A stretch of DNA of 64,000 bases from Mytilus galloprovincialis (GCF_965363235.1 NC_134846.1:32684218-32748217); one strand, 5' to 3'; shown: positions 23,227 to 35,210, numbered from the stretch's first letter. Notes: a model not told the origin generated them from the letters alone. A program made the numbers and translations.

Positions 23227-23975
23227 AAAAGTAAAATCTCAAAAATACTGAACTTAGAGGAAAATCAATTCGGAAAGTCCATAATCACATGGCAAAATCA
23301 AATAACAAAACGCATCAAAAACGAATGGACAAGAACTGTCATATTCCTGACTTGGTACAGGCATTTTCAAATGTAGAAAATGGTGGATTAAACCTAATTT
23401 TATAGCTCTAACCCTTTCACTTTAATGACAGTCTCATCAAATTCCGTTATATTTACATTGATGCGTTAACTAAACAGACATAATAAATAAAACATACGGG
23501 TACATCAGTCATCATCGTATAACAATTTAAAAAGGGAACAATTTAACAGAACACAAAAACATATATCTACAAACACATTCATTGATTTGTGTGTCTGATG
23601 TCAAAAAATTTTATACGTCACATGAATTTGTCGCTCAATGTGCATGCAAACAATTTTAAAATTTACATAGGCAATGTTAGCATATAGGGTTAAAAAAATC
23701 AAAAGTATGTAAGAATAAATATCAGATATAGACCGAGATTAGAAATAGATCAAAAGTTATTGATAGAATTTATAAGAATCCACAAATAGTTAATTCCACT
23801 ATCAGTCATCATTGTATAACAATTTTAAAAGGAACAATTTAACAGAAAACAAAGACATCTATCTACAAACACATTCATTGATTTTAGTGTCTGACGTAGG
23901 AAAATTTTATACGTCACATATATTTGTCGTTCAATGTGCATACAAACAATTTTAAAATTTGCATAGGCGATGTTA
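23227..23975. repeat. Family R1, one long and one partial copy in a row
   Basis: 23227-23690 parallels 4131-4557; from 23795 the second half restarts (CATCGTATAACAATTT-like, then CATTCATTGATTTT, ACGTCACATATATTTGTCG). Both halves end in GATGTTAGCA-ATAGGGTTAAA, so the family has a longer unit than the 4131 copy. Confidence 0.75.
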
Positions 23976-24195
23976 GCACATAGGGTTAAAAAATCAAAAG
24001 TATATGTAATAATATGTTTTAATTGTCTCCAATGACGTATTTTTTCAGACTTTTCTTTACTGAATATAATGATCCAACAAAAATGACGTAATCCAAAACA
24101 AACGTTTTATATTTAAATGTAACGGTTTCTTTGTCCAATGCAAGTATTTTTAGAGCAGTAAATATCATAGATACCAGGACTGAAATTTTACATTT

Positions 24196-24239
24196 GCGCC
24201 AGACGCATTTTTCATTTACAAAAGACTCATCAGTAACGC
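24196..24239 (-). ncRNA. Partly decayed hammerhead ribozyme, antisense in gene 3 intron
   Basis: Minus strand: stem I GCGUUA/UGGCGC pairs fully, CTGATGA and GAAA are present, UC cleavage site kept; stem II has a C-A mismatch and stem III (AATGCG) is irregular. Activity doubtful. Usual repeat flanks (TTAACTTTGTACTTTATTTG; GTCCTGGTATCTATGAT). Confidence 0.65.
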
Positions 24240-24668
24240 TCAAATAAAAAGCGATTTAAAAAGGACAAATAAAGTACAAAGTTAACGAGCATTGTGGACC
24301 ATAAATTCCCAGCAGTTTTGCCAAATACTCCAAATGTTATCTATTCCTGAGGTAGAAACACCTTAGTATTTAAACAATTTAACGTCTTGTACATAGTTTA
24401 TTTATAATTATGACCATAACAATGATAATTCATGTCAAAACAGACATTGAAAATTGTAGCATATATTCATTTGTCTCTTCTTAATGCCACGATTTTAGGA
24501 GGAAATACTAATCTGAATGTCTTTGATTTGAAACACACGATATTCTGTGTTCGGTTATTTAGCTTTAGAATACAAAATAATATGATTATGGATTCTATAC
24601 GTATATAGCCATACATCGTAATATTTATATAAGTTTTTCTTAATTTATGTAAATCTTATTTTATGTAG

Positions 24669-25120
24669 CGGATTTTTCAATATACACAATGGTTTTCGTG
24701 CCTGTGTTGGTCTTGTTACTTTTGGCTGCTTTCGTTGTCATTCTAGTTATTTGCCTCAAACGAAAGCGAGGCAAAAATTTGCCTCCATGTGAGATTCTAC
24801 AATATCAAAATATAACAGATAGGACATATTCACCAAGTTATGCCGATATAAATTACAATGAAATGGCAAATATCATTATCCCTGAGATGAATGACAGCAG
24901 ACATAGATATACATGCACCACAACTCCATGTGAATCACCAAACATTTCCTCTTCTATTCAACAGGAAGGAAGCAATTACAACAATTATGAATCATTATCA
25001 AACAATAGAAATTCAGTTGAACGTATTTATCAATTGGGATCTATTCCTAACAATGAATTCTCGTTGAGTGAACATACAAACGAATCAACAGAAGAGATAA
25101 TGTCATCATCAATGAATTAG
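24669..25120 (+). CDS. Gene 3 exon: transmembrane segment and truncated tail
   Basis: Acceptor TTTTATGTAG, phase 1 in; the ATG at 24689 is internal. Encodes MVFVPVLVLLLLAAFVVILV, basic KRKRGK, then a tail with YNNYESLSNNRNSVERIYQL matching gene 1. A TAG ends it about 30 residues before the conserved ESDTHVYAS end. Confidence 0.85.
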
Positions 25121-25319
25121 AGTCTAGTGCACTTTTATTCACTAACCAACCCTCTTGAATCAGATACTCATGTGTATGCATCAACATCTGTTTATGGTAA
25201 TGTGATATGATTTACAAAAACAAAAGTACTGAAATCGTTACGTTTATTACTAATCTAACATATCAATTAATCATATTTCAAAAATGCAAATGTACTAACA
25301 TATACATATCATGAAGACA

Positions 25320-25532
25320 TGATTGTCAAACAATCGGACGTCAGTTGAACATATTTATCAATTGAGATATATTCTTTACAGTCATTTATCATCGAGTGAA
25401 CATACAAACGAATCAACAGAAGAGTCAATGCCATCATCGATGAATCCGAATTTAGTGCACTATCAATCAGTAACCAAACCTAGTGAATCAGATACTCATG
25501 TGTATGCATCTGCATGTAGTAATGTGATATGA
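25320..25532 (+). pseudogene. Duplicated tail end of gene 3
   Basis: Tandem copy, about 325 bp downstream, of the last third of the gene 3 tail: NNRTSVEHIYQL ... SSSEHTNESTEE ... HYQSVTKPSESDTHVYAS and stop at 25532. Here the codon at the site of the upstream TAG is sense (MNPNLVHY). No acceptor with a pyrimidine tract precedes it, so it is probably an exon relic, or an alternative last exon. Confidence 0.7.
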
Positions 25533-25834
25533 AAAGAAAAACAAATCTTCATTATTAAAATTGTTTTATTATTGCTTAGTAAATTTATTCATTTAACTTA
25601 TTTCTAAAAGTTCAAAAATACATGATACGTGTACATGGTGTTGTAAAAGTACTCTGTCTTCCCTTGTGTTTATGAAGCTGATAAGTTAGTGAGGTATAAC
25701 TGCTCATGTCTTTATGAGACCATCAACACGGTTAAATCGATCTTAATCATTTTTTGTCATATGAAACCGTTACAACAAATAGATGGATACAGCATTTATG
25801 TTTGTCTATCAAATTCAAATAATATTACAGCTGA

Positions 25835-25970
25835 GGACCATCTGCGAGTGTGGGATTTTCTCGTTGCGTTGAAAACCCATAAGTACGTGGCCTACGGTTG
25901 ATATTTGCTCTTTGATTGGATTGTTGTCTCGTTTACATATTCACCTTTTCCATTCTTAATTTTACAGTCT
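25835..25970 (-). repeat. Dispersed repeat family Y, antisense copy
   Basis: Reverse complement corresponds to 29628-29760: GAATGG..AAGGTGAATATG, GAGACAACAATCCAATC, AGAGCAAATATCAACCG, AGGCCACGTAC, TCCCACACTCGCAG, with divergence. Confidence 0.6.
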
Positions 25971-27909
25971 ATAAATTGTTCTATAGTTTTTTTCGAATGC
26001 CATATGTGAGAGCTCTGATCTTATTTCAATTCAAGAGACTGCATGAACTCGTTTTACGTTAGAAAATAGAAAATATACCTCGAACTCCTTTCCATTTATT
26101 TATTACGAATGCGCCTATTGTTAATTTATACAATGTCAAATAAATACGTCTCGCAATACCTGCAATCAAATGACCTTACAATATTAATTCCCACTAAAAT
26201 TGATATTGTTTTCTATTGGTTACAGCAATAAACATATGTGAACAGCAAATATCTTTTTAATCGTGTATATAACACGAAAATATGGGAGTAGAGACGATGA
26301 TGTATTTCTCCTGCTTAACTTTGTTCAAATATGTTGCTATGATTAATGATGGGATAAATCTAGAACATCATTTCAGACGCAGGAAAAAAAGTTCTTATTT
26401 TCATTGTGTAGTGTGTGGTAGACAAAGCCACCGTCCCCCAAAGTATTGTTAGCCCAGTAGTCAGTGCTGCGCGTTTAACAAGATTTAATTATGAATAAAA
26501 AAAATTGTTCACTTATACATGTTATAGGTGAAGAATTTATGTAGAAACTAAGGTACTAACTACCCCATGCAAAATTAATCTCACATGGATGTGACTATTA
26601 CGTATATGATTCCATTTGGTCATAAAGCCCTTAATGTGTATTGGTACTCATACATACACACATAGCTTTCAAATCTTTGTATTTGTATATTTGATGAAGG
26701 TTAATTCAGAAAAACGCATAATACACCCGCATATATATGTAACTATATCTGCATTGAATAGATTTAAGAATTGGCGAATTAAATAACCACGAAGTATGCT
26801 TGAAAGGACTTCACTGAAAAAAGTAAGCGCAAACATATGTTGGTAAACAATGTAGTATCTTAGAAACTAGTCCTTCTTTTTTTTCTTTCATTAATACATG
26901 ATTAACGCGTCTTTTTTTTTCGCAATAAAACAAAAGGTTTTTGCAAAGCCTGTAAAAAGCACACTGTTTGTATATCTCATTGTATTAATTTCATCAGACA
27001 AAACTTGTTTTAATGCTACAATTTCCGTGCATCGTACCAATTTGTTTCAGTTAGTCCAATTACGAATTAATTTTCTAAAAAGAGAATGTCAAACGTTGTC
27101 AATCATTATAACGATTGAAAAGCAACTGTTGTATTTCTGTCTTAACACATTAATTTTGTTTTCAAATGAAAATGGTGGTTTGAAGCTGGTTTTATACCGA
27201 GCTTATAACCCTACCTGTATGAATGTTGTTTAAAATACCGTCGTATTCCTTATGTGCCTATCCGAAGTCTGGAACCTGTTGTTGTGATGTTTGTTCTTGT
27301 CTGCCATATTTGATTTTCGTAGGTTGGTTTGTTATAAATTATGGCGTTAATTTGCTCAATTGAATTATGTCATTTTCCATGACAGATAATTTTTAGCCGA
27401 CTTTACAATACTTGTTTTTCTTCAATCTTGAATGTTGTATGATAACTTGTGATTGCTCACATCCATTTCATTTGAATTTGGTAGTTGTCTTATTTTGCAA
27501 TCATACCACATCTCCTTGATTATTACAGATGCATTTGTGTGTCATAAGATTTTACGGCAGGGTAATGAACACAGTTAAACAATCATATCACTCAACAGGA
27601 AAAAATAATCCCCATTTGAATGTAAATTCAATGTAAATTAACTGCAGGATGATTTTATCACTTTTACTTTGCCATACTTCAAGTCTTATTTACAAGCATT
27701 TAGCATCATGTAATGTTTTATTTGTTATTTTATTTATATAATGAATAAATCGCATATATAGTGTTGCATTCAGCAGCAGCTTTCAATTATGTGAACTTGC
27801 ATTATATTTTGCGCACTTGCTCATGAAAGTGACTGTAACTCATCATGCAACAATTGTTGTCATTTATGAGAAATATGACTTATAACAAATACCAGGCTCA
27901 TAACTGTGT

Positions 27910-27953
27910 ACGACAAACGCGCGTGTCGTCTAAAAGAGACTCATCAGTTACAC
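27910..27953 (-). ncRNA. Hammerhead relic upstream of gene 4
   Basis: Minus strand keeps CTGATGAGTCT...AGAC and CGCGCGTTT, but GAAA has become GACA and stem I is unpaired. The equivalent relic at 34702 shares the GACA change, so the insertion is older than the split of genes 4 and 5. Confidence 0.55.
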
Positions 27954-28420
27954 TCGAATCAAAACGATAATAAGTCACATCGATTACAAAGTTGAAGACA
28001 TGTCTTCTTAATTTCATATCATCTTTACTTATGTTGCTTGACATGCATCTGTTATTGTCAGCATTACATATGCACATATATGTTAATTATTCCGCAGTTA
28101 TTTCAGCTTCCCCTCAATGTGTCACGTATACTTTTGTTCAAATGATGAATCGCAGAGGGCAATGTTTTACTTCGTCACTTAGATATCATATAGTTATTTG
28201 CAGTATGCTTGTTACAGATGAATACTAATTACTGCTATACCATTTTTAAAATCCTCGTTTTCTAAAAACAGTAATAGTGTTTTTCTTTATATAGTTTTAA
28301 TAATAATTAAATTACGATAACATTACAAATAAAAACAAAATGTTTGTGTTTTTTAACGTATCGGAAGTGACCTTAGTTTAAAATTTATGATGATAATATG
28401 GTTGATGTTTACATGTTTAT

Positions 28421-28543
28421 AAGGAAACTACAACGGATATTTTTGAAAACAAAAATCGTAATACATTAACAATATAAATAGTTCATTTACCTTAGTTTTT
28501 TAATTTATTGCATTTAAAGCATCGGAGAAACTACACAACATAC
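28421..28543 (+). promoter_or_regulatory. Probable 5' region/first exon of gene 4
   Basis: Contains AAGGAAACTACAACGGATAT and, 100 bp on, CGGAGAAACTACACAACATAC followed by a good donor GTAAGT at 28544. The same arrangement occurs at 35211-35330 before gene 5. No ATG in the presumed exon, so it would be a non-coding 5' UTR exon. Confidence 0.35.
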
Positions 28544-28844
28544 GTAAGTAGACTGTCATATTATAATGTATAATGTCTACTCTATGATATTTGAGAAAAA
28601 AAAACCGCTTATTTCTTTTAATTTCATTTTAGTTTCAATGTATAGGCAAATTGATTAATACTAGTAATTAGCACACAAAATGAAATTCCTATTTAGATGT
28701 CAGTTCTTGGTAACCTTAATTGAGTTTAGGGCAAATGTACTATCTCTGCACACTTTGTTTTTATCGACAAGATATCTACACCGTTCCCTATGTTCAATAT
28801 CAAATCAAAACTCATTGCAGTATTTAATATTTTTATCATTTCAG

Positions 28845-29000
28845 CATTTCCTTAAAATGTACACGTACATTGGATGCTTTGAAGATCGAAATAAAAGACT
28901 CTTGCATGATGGACCATATACAGGGAGAAATAATAAAATGTCCACAGAAATCTGCTTTAATCACTGCAATTCAAAACAATATGACTATTTTGCAACAGAG
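28845..29000 (+). CDS. Gene 4 exon: WSC N-terminal half
   Basis: Acceptor ATCATTTCAG; open in phase 0 as HFLKMYTYIGCFEDRNKRLL ... ICFNHC ... YFATE|GTAGGA. Another acceptor at 28820 would also keep the frame. Gene 5 has the same ATG just before YIGC. Confidence 0.75.
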
Positions 29001-32000
29001 GTAGGATCAATTTTGCCAAAATACTTATTTTTTCTTCAATATTCATTATTGTAAAAAAATAATTTTAATTTCGAAACATAAGTTCAAAGGTTTTATTTGT
29101 TATCTAAATACTTATCCACGTGCACTTCCTTTTATTAAGGAATTCATCCAACTTAATAGCAACAATATACAACAGTGAAAGCGTCAAATGGATAATACAA
29201 CTAGAACTGTGAAAGGATATAACAACTCAATGTATAGCATGCAGTATATATACATGCACCTGTACTAACCCTCTTACCTTTTATAACATTGTGTATATAC
29301 ATGTAATTACAGTACAGAAACCAGTGTTTTTGTGGTAATGGGAAAAGTCTCACTTCTGAGAAGTATCCTAGAAAACCTGAAAAAGGTAATTGCAATATGG
29401 CATGCACAGGGCATGTAAATGAAACATGTGGTGGCACTTGGAGAGCTTCTGTGTATAACATAATTAGAAATGGTGAGTAAACTTATTGCTCCTTTAACAT
29501 TAAAAAAAAATATTATGCCGTTATTAACAAGTTACTTTCTGTTCAGAATTGTATGTATTTAACGCCATGAATTTTCTGGCGATATTTTTTATGCAAATAT
29601 ACGTTTTATATCATGATAATAAAATTGAGAATGGAAATGGGGAATGTGCCAAAGAGACAACAACCCGACCATAGAGCAGACAACAGCAGAAGGTCACCAA
29701 CAGGTCTTCAATGCAACGAGAAATTCTCGCACCCGGAGGCGTCCTTCAGCTGGCCCCTAAACAAATATATACTGGTTCAGTGATAATGAACACCATCCTA
29801 AACCCCAAATTGTACACAAGAAACTAAAAGTTAAAAAGACTAACAATGGTCTGTATCTTTCATCGGATCAAACAAGCAATGCCGAAAAAATACACAAACC
29901 ATAATGTTCTCTTTGAATAAAAAAAACTGATTTAACAAATTTAAATCTTTCGGCACATGAAATGTATTTAGGTGGTGTCATGTTCGGAGATCTTATACTG
30001 AATTTACTGTTTCCTATACCATTAGACTATTACTTTACATTCTTTGTCTTTTATTGGTTGTTATAGGCAACACATTTAACGTTGAAAACATAACATTTGC
30101 AGTTTCATTAAGTGTAATGGTGTATTAATACGAGTTGTGGTAATGCTGACAATAGTTGTTGTTCTAATTTGTATTAAATTTAAAACAATTAAAAGTTTTC
30201 ACAACGAATAATCAAGCTGTCTGAAGTGTACCGTATCACATGTCTCTAGCTCTCATGTTCATTTTTATGTTTTAATTAACGCTTTCTTTTCCCATCATCA
30301 TTAAGACTTCTAAGGTCAACTATGCAAATAAAAATATTATCATGGAACTGATGTTGTGATTAAAAAAGGTTCATTGTCCTATCTATTTTTTTTAAATCTT
30401 ATCTTTTCCTGTAAACTAATGCAATGCTAGACTTTTCAAAGATCTAGGGTTTATAATTATTTGAGACAAAACAGGAGAAGATAATGATAAAAGCGAGTAC
30501 GCGGATACTAACAACTTAACTGCTTTCTTATAGACCTATCGATGTTTGGACCGTTCACGAGTGCACAAAGCCTCACCAGAAATGTTTCTCCTTTAAATCT
30601 AGTTTACTTCGATATATATATATGTTAATTTTTATTCTGAAGGTATTTTGATATCTTTTAAGAATACTTTTTTTCTGGAATTCGGTCACAATGATAATAC
30701 ATTATTTTCATTCTAGGTCACAAGGTTTCGACAACAACTCATACACCAACACGTCACAAGCAGAGAACGTCTAATATAGGTACATGCACACCCTATTTTT
30801 TTATTTTCTTCAATTCTTTTCTAGGTTTAAATTACTATTTTTGATATCAACTAAATTCCTTTTTTTGACGATTTGATTTACTTTAATCAATTTGATAAGA
30901 ACACAATGAATGTTCAATTTATCTTCCTCTACAGAAGTTTCATGCGTTAAAACACATTTTCATGATTTGGATTAAATCAATAATTGACTCCTTGAAAATA
31001 CTCCATACGCATGCATTTTGTACAATTGCTTTAAATTGTCTAAACATATGTAGTTACAAGTAAGAAAATTTCAATATTTGATGTGTGATAATAGGTATAC
31101 AATTGGTTAGAACCGTTTCAAATACATTACTTTTACTAGTAGTCTCTTAAAAATTAATTCCAATTTTGATAATTTATAATTTATATTAATGTATTCCGTT
31201 GTAGGCATTGGTGTTGGAATAACCATTGTGTTGCTCCTAATCATAGTTGCAGTTATCAGTTGTTTGTTATGGAAAAGAAGGTACAATAAATTCTAATTTA
31301 CTCTGTTGATAAGTACGATTAATGATTATTATTGTGTTCTATGTAGTATTTCATTGTTCTTACGCCACACAAATAGTATATGTAAAAAGAAAAGCAAACA
31401 CAACAAGAATGCCAGAATAAATTGAAAAATATTTTTACAGACATACGAACGAGGACGGAATCAAAGTTATGGCAAAAACGTTTATAAGTATATCCTCATC
31501 TTCATTTTATTGAATTAATGTTGTTTTTATGTTCTATGTATTATAATTCTTTGATTTTACGTAAAGAAAAATAAGTATTCCTATTTGAATAATGAAAATA
31601 TATTCTGTTTCCATGCCTATGAAACTAGAAGCTATCAACTATGAATTGTTAATAACGTTGCAAACTTCCTTTTGTTATAATCAATCAAACTCCCTAAAAT
31701 TTTACTTTTTTGTTTTAGAAAACAAAAAGCTCATATAAAAGAATCGTCAATGATTGATCACGAGTATGATAGAAACCAGAATATAACCACCGTAGACAGT
31801 TCATCCATCGAGATGCATGTCTATGAAAATGGTCATTCAAACGGCTATTCAAATTCGAATAATACAACACAAATTTCAAATGGATATATCGTACCCCAAA
31901 CGTCGAATACGACTGTAAATCACGTGAACAATAAACGCGAAACAGACTCCGGGCATGCACATGATCAACCAGATAAAAGATCAATCCTTAAAAGCATATT

Positions 32001-32454
32001 GCCATCCCTGTTACACAACTACTTTAAGTTAGATAATGATAAAATCGACAATGAAGACGGGAACAACATAGCGGACATATCACAAACAGAGCTTGATTTG
32101 ACAGCCGGTGGAAGCAACGGCGCATATGCTACTCTAGATTCAACGGAAACCGGCTTCAATAAAGGTAAACGCGTCCCTAATAGTAAAGAAAATAGTGATC
32201 ATTCAAAAATCGAAAAGACAAATCATGTGATAAAAGGTAAAGGAGATTATTGCTGTGTTGAAGGAGAATATAATACACTGAACAAAATCCGGAGATTTTC
32301 GAATCATGTCAGTTTATACAGTCATGCTGTTGATGGTGTTTATGACATATCCGGAAATAATAATAAGTCAAAAACTACAGATCATACCTACGATCATTTC
32401 TTTGGAAATCAAACTGTAATAGCAGCTGATTATGATAATGTAATAAAATATTAA
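28845..32454 (+). CDS. Gene 4: WSC-domain receptor with tyrosine tail
   Basis: Five exons (28845-29000, 29313-29472, 30717-30779, 31205-31280, 31719-32454) sum to 1191 bp, a whole number of codons. They encode an eight-cysteine WSC domain (YIGCFEDRNKRL ... CFCGNGKS ... CGGTWRASVY), a 21-residue Thr-rich linker, a transmembrane helix (ITIVLLLIIVAVISCLL), basic KRRKQKAH, and a roughly 235-residue tail. Tail sites include YATLDSTETGF, YCCVEGEYNTL, YSHAVDGVYDI and HTYDH. Closest relative is gene 5 next door, with the same exon plan. The true start is unresolved: the first possible ATG in the first exon (28857) directly precedes the WSC domain and gives no signal peptide. Role as glycan-sensing signalling receptor is inferred from domain order only. 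Confidence 0.85.
29313..29472 (+). CDS. Gene 4 exon: WSC C-terminal half
   Basis: 160 bp, phase 0 in and 1 out: YRNQCFCGNGKS ... NCNMACTGHVNETCGGTWRA ... SVYNIIRN. NET sequon in the domain. Confidence 0.9.
29628..29860 (+). repeat. Dispersed repeat family Y
   Basis: GAATGGAAATGGGGAATGTG, AAAGAGACAACAACCCGACC, CTCGCACCCGGAGGCGTCC, TTCAGCTGGCCCCTAAAC: a repeat type I associate with mussel genomes from memory. Sits in an intron of gene 4. A trace of its start also appears at 3264. Confidence 0.75.
30717..30779 (+). CDS. Gene 4 exon: 63-bp linker
   Basis: Phase 1 in and out: GHKVSTTTHTPTRHKQRTSN and I. Acceptor ATTTTCATTCTAG, donor ATAG|GTACAT. Confidence 0.85.
   Translation, partial: VTRFRQQLIHQHVTSRERLI
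31205..31280 (+). CDS. Gene 4 exon: transmembrane segment
   Basis: 76 bp, phase 1 in, 2 out: GIGVGITIVLLLIIVAVISC LLWKR. A clean hydrophobic helix followed by Lys/Arg. Confidence 0.9.
31441..31487 (+). other. Exon-like segment between membrane and tail exons of gene 4
   Basis: Follows TTTTTACAG and reads HTNEDGIKVMAKTFI in the expected phase; gene 5 has a related segment at 39797-39857 (EDEDKFKGMTKT). Using the donor GTATAT after it breaks phase with the tail exon, while GTTTAT at 31480 keeps it. Could be a rarely used exon giving a longer or shorter tail. Confidence 0.3.
31719..32454 (+). CDS. Gene 4 exon: cytoplasmic tail
   Basis: Acceptor TTTTGTTTTAG, phase 2 in, stop TAA. Residues RKQKAHIKESS then acidic/Asn-rich, presumably disordered sequence with the tyrosine sites NGYIVP, GAYATLD, DYCCVEGEYNTL, LYSHAVDGVYDI, TYDHFF and DYDNVI. 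Confidence 0.9.
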
Positions 32455-33785
32455 GAGGTGAACATAATGTGAATATATGTTTCGAAAATTGATTTAACTG
32501 TAAATTCATATAATTTCACTCTGTTTTGTCACTTTATTTGTACTATTTATATATAAAAATTTAGAAAAATAGCGGTGACCATATCATTACAATTGCAATA
32601 CTCGTTTTGGCTCATCGAATTCCAAAGGATCCCATGCGAGCGTTTGCCACCACTTGACATCCGTTGACGCACGTTTCCTGCTGTCGTTGTCTGTCAACGT
32701 TGTCGCTAACTCTTTTAAGAATCTCCTCACACTTAAACTGAATTTTCCTTAGGGCAACAAATATTTGTATTTGTATATATTTCATCTGAAGTTTGATCCA
32801 TCATTGATTATAATAATGAAATAAGGAGTCAAATGCAGTTGTAGTGCAAAAGTATGATCAGTAGATAAGTCTAAATGGGGAAAATATGTTTAGCTTAGTA
32901 GGATTTACAAATAGGGCAAATGATCAGAACACTCGATGGTGTAAACTTCCCAACAAAACGTTTATGGTATAATTGTATGTGACAGATGGTGCAATGGTAA
33001 AAGGTGTATGTGTATGGATCTATGATTTATGGTTAAGGGGAATGATGAAATGGTGTACATTGTATGTGAACTGGTATGATTCTGTAACGTGTAATCAAAG
33101 TGTGGTTGTCAAAGTTTACAACTATGTAAAATATTGATAAGAACTGATTTTTAACTTAATACATTAATTTTGAATATTGTGATCAAAAATCTTTCTTTTT
33201 TTAATAAAGAAATAATTTTTCAGTCGCATGCTTTGCTTGAAATAAGATTGCAACATGAGTAATTTCGGATGGTTAAGATAGCAGGTGTAAGGTGTATGGT
33301 GCAAAGTTGTGACGTGTATGGTGTAATGGCAGAGAAAGAGAGAGAGAGAGAGAGAGAAATTGAGACAGCAAAGTAAGATCTACAAATAAGTTAAATGCCT
33401 CAACCTGCCGGTGGGGGATATAAGCTCTCTTGTTACGAGTCCATATTCAAATTGAATGATTGGAGTTCTTCCAATCATGCAAACTGTTGCGTTAGTTCCT
33501 TGGATGAAATTCGATGGAACGGAGGAAGAACGTTTGATGATGTGTACAGTCTATATCCTTCATTTGTAGCTCAGATATCTGTGATTACTCTAATATCTGA
33601 ACGGTGAGTCTTTATAGTCGTGACGGATCATGTATAAACTTTTTCTCTCAAATATGCACATTGTGTCTTTTTTGTTGTGAGGGATCATGTATAAATCTTT
33701 ATCTTAACTCCTATACATTTCTAGGAATGTTATTGGTTAAAAGCGTCCTCGTGGAAACCGTGTATATTTGATATTAGGTTAGTAT

Positions 33786-33905
33786 GGAGGCGGGGCTTAT
33801 TTCATACACGGTTAGTAGTGGAGTTACGTCCCTTTATATTCCATATAAGGTAGTAGGGAGGCGGGGCTTATTTCATACACGGTTAGTAGTGGTGTTACGT
33901 CGCTT
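33786..33905. repeat. Tandem repeat, 71-bp period, about 1.7 copies
   Basis: GGAGGCGGGGCTTATTTCAT followed by ACACGGTTAGTAGTGG occurs at 33786 and 33857, each followed by GTTACGTC. Confidence 0.8.
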
Positions 33906-34151
33906 TAAAAAAAAACAGTACTGAGAAAAAATCTTAAAGGTTTCAACAGACAAAGAAATTGATGATTAAGATTGAAATAAATTCATAAAACACATTTAAA
34001 TCTAACAAGTTGTCATTGTTGGCATCTGTTTTTGTAGGGTCAATGGAGTAGTTTCTTTATCATGTTTATGCTAACTGTATTGAAGACTTGCACATTTTGA
34101 TAGGTCACTGGTCTAAATTTTACACGTTAAGATGGTCGGTAAGATAAATTC

Positions 34152-34327
34152 GTTACATAGTGTGCTAGTGACGTAATACGGTATATATGGGGTCAGTAAA
34201 TTCCATATGGGGATTCGAACTTCGCTCTCACCCCATATATACCGTATTAAGGTCACTTTGATCTCACCCCATATTGAATTTCATGACCCCATATATACCG
34301 TATAAGGTCACTAGCACACTATGTAAC
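34152..34327. mobile_element. MITE with long terminal inverted repeats
   Basis: Starts GTTACATAGTGTGCTAGTGA and ends TCACTAGCACACTATGTAAC, a perfect 20-bp terminal inverted repeat, continuing inward with TACGGTATATATGGGGTCA / TGACCCCATATATACCGTA. An internal copy of CCCCATATATACCGTATTA shows layering. No protein, no clear target duplication. Confidence 0.85.
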
Positions 34328-34399
34328 TAATAGTTCTCTCAGATCTGAACGATGTGATGGATAGTGTAAAAAGTATTTCCGGCCAGGTTAGATCTGTTT

Positions 34400-34650
34400 G
34401 ATAGATGTTTTTTTCTGCTTGGTGTCGTTCTAATGAGTTAAGCCCTTTCAAACTGATTTTGTATAGTTAGTTCGTATGTTGTACAGTTATACCACTGTCC
34501 AAGGTTAAGGAATGGTTGGCGTTTTCTAACATGTTTTACCCTGTTATATTAATTATGTTCCTGCTTTAAGTCAGGCGTATGTTATTCATTGGAAGTTGTT
34601 TGTTGCTGTATATCAAATTTCTCGTTTGAATTGTTTAACATGTGTCATAT
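34400..34650 (-). repeat. Family X, antisense copy of its distal part
   Basis: Matches the reverse complement of the 42060-42290 portion: GTTGTACAGTTATACCACTG, AAGTCAGGC, TTTCTCGTTTGAATTGTTT, with divergence. Confidence 0.6.
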
Positions 34651-34701
34651 CTCAAATAAGTAAAATAAAAGCTCTTCAAAGATAACAGGATTATAACTGT
34701 A

Positions 34702-34744
34702 TACGTCATACACGTGTCGTCAACAAAAGACTCGTCAGTGACGC
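34702..34744 (-). ncRNA. Hammerhead relic upstream of gene 5
   Basis: Minus strand GCGTCACTGACGAGTCTTTT with GACA in place of GAAA. Homologous in place and in the GACA change to the relic at 27910. Confidence 0.55.
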
Positions 34745-35210
34745 TCAAATAAAAAGTAAAAAAAAAAAGACTAAAGAACATGAATAAATTATAAAAATTG
34801 AATAGCTTTCTTCAGTTATTTCATATCATATTTAGGAGACGTGTGTCAGACATTGTCGGCTGCCAACTGTTTTACTTGCACATATTTTGTACTTATTACA
34901 GTGTTCCTGTATGCCATCACTCATATCAGGGAAAATGGTATACTTCGTCATTTAAATATTTAAATAATATATAATGATTTGCAGTGTGCTAGGTTGAACT
35001 GGATAAAAACTTTCAGTTACACCATATTTTTTTTATTCATAGTTTTCCTATTCAAAATGTTTAGTCTGTGTTTTTGTTTATATACTAGGAGTAACAATCA
35101 AATTACGATAACTTCCAATAGAAAACTGTTTTTGTTTGTGTTTTAGCGTATCAGAATTGACTAAACTTTAAGATTTATGATGATAATAAGGTTGATGTTT
35201 ACATGTTTAT

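Larger units (their letters stand above)
21344..25210 (+). pseudogene. Gene 3: WSC receptor gene, apparently broken
   Basis: Exons 21344-21486, 22086-22244, 22773-22835 and 24669-25120 encode an eight-cysteine WSC domain, a Thr-rich linker, a transmembrane segment and a tyrosine tail of the gene 1 class. Two defects are visible. The second WSC exon is 159 bp where phase requires 3n+1; a T7 run at 22100-22106 puts YGNEC and the following CGHGRQVG in different frames. The tail has an in-frame TAG at 25118, after which the same frame continues through YSLTNPLESDTHVYAS to a second stop at 25210. It may be a pseudogene, a null allele, or partly sequencing error in a homopolymer. No signal-peptide exon was found. 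The neighbouring genes 2, 4 and 5 show no such breaks. Confidence 0.65.
25533..28844. other. Region between genes 3 and 4
   Basis: Mostly repeat debris: family Y antisense (25835-25970), a retrozyme-like scrap around 26440-26475 (GCCCAGTAGTCAGTGCTG), another mussel-type repeat at about 27236-27510 ending in a family X-like tail, and a hammerhead relic at 27910. The proposed 5' region of gene 4 starts near 28300. Confidence 0.5.
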
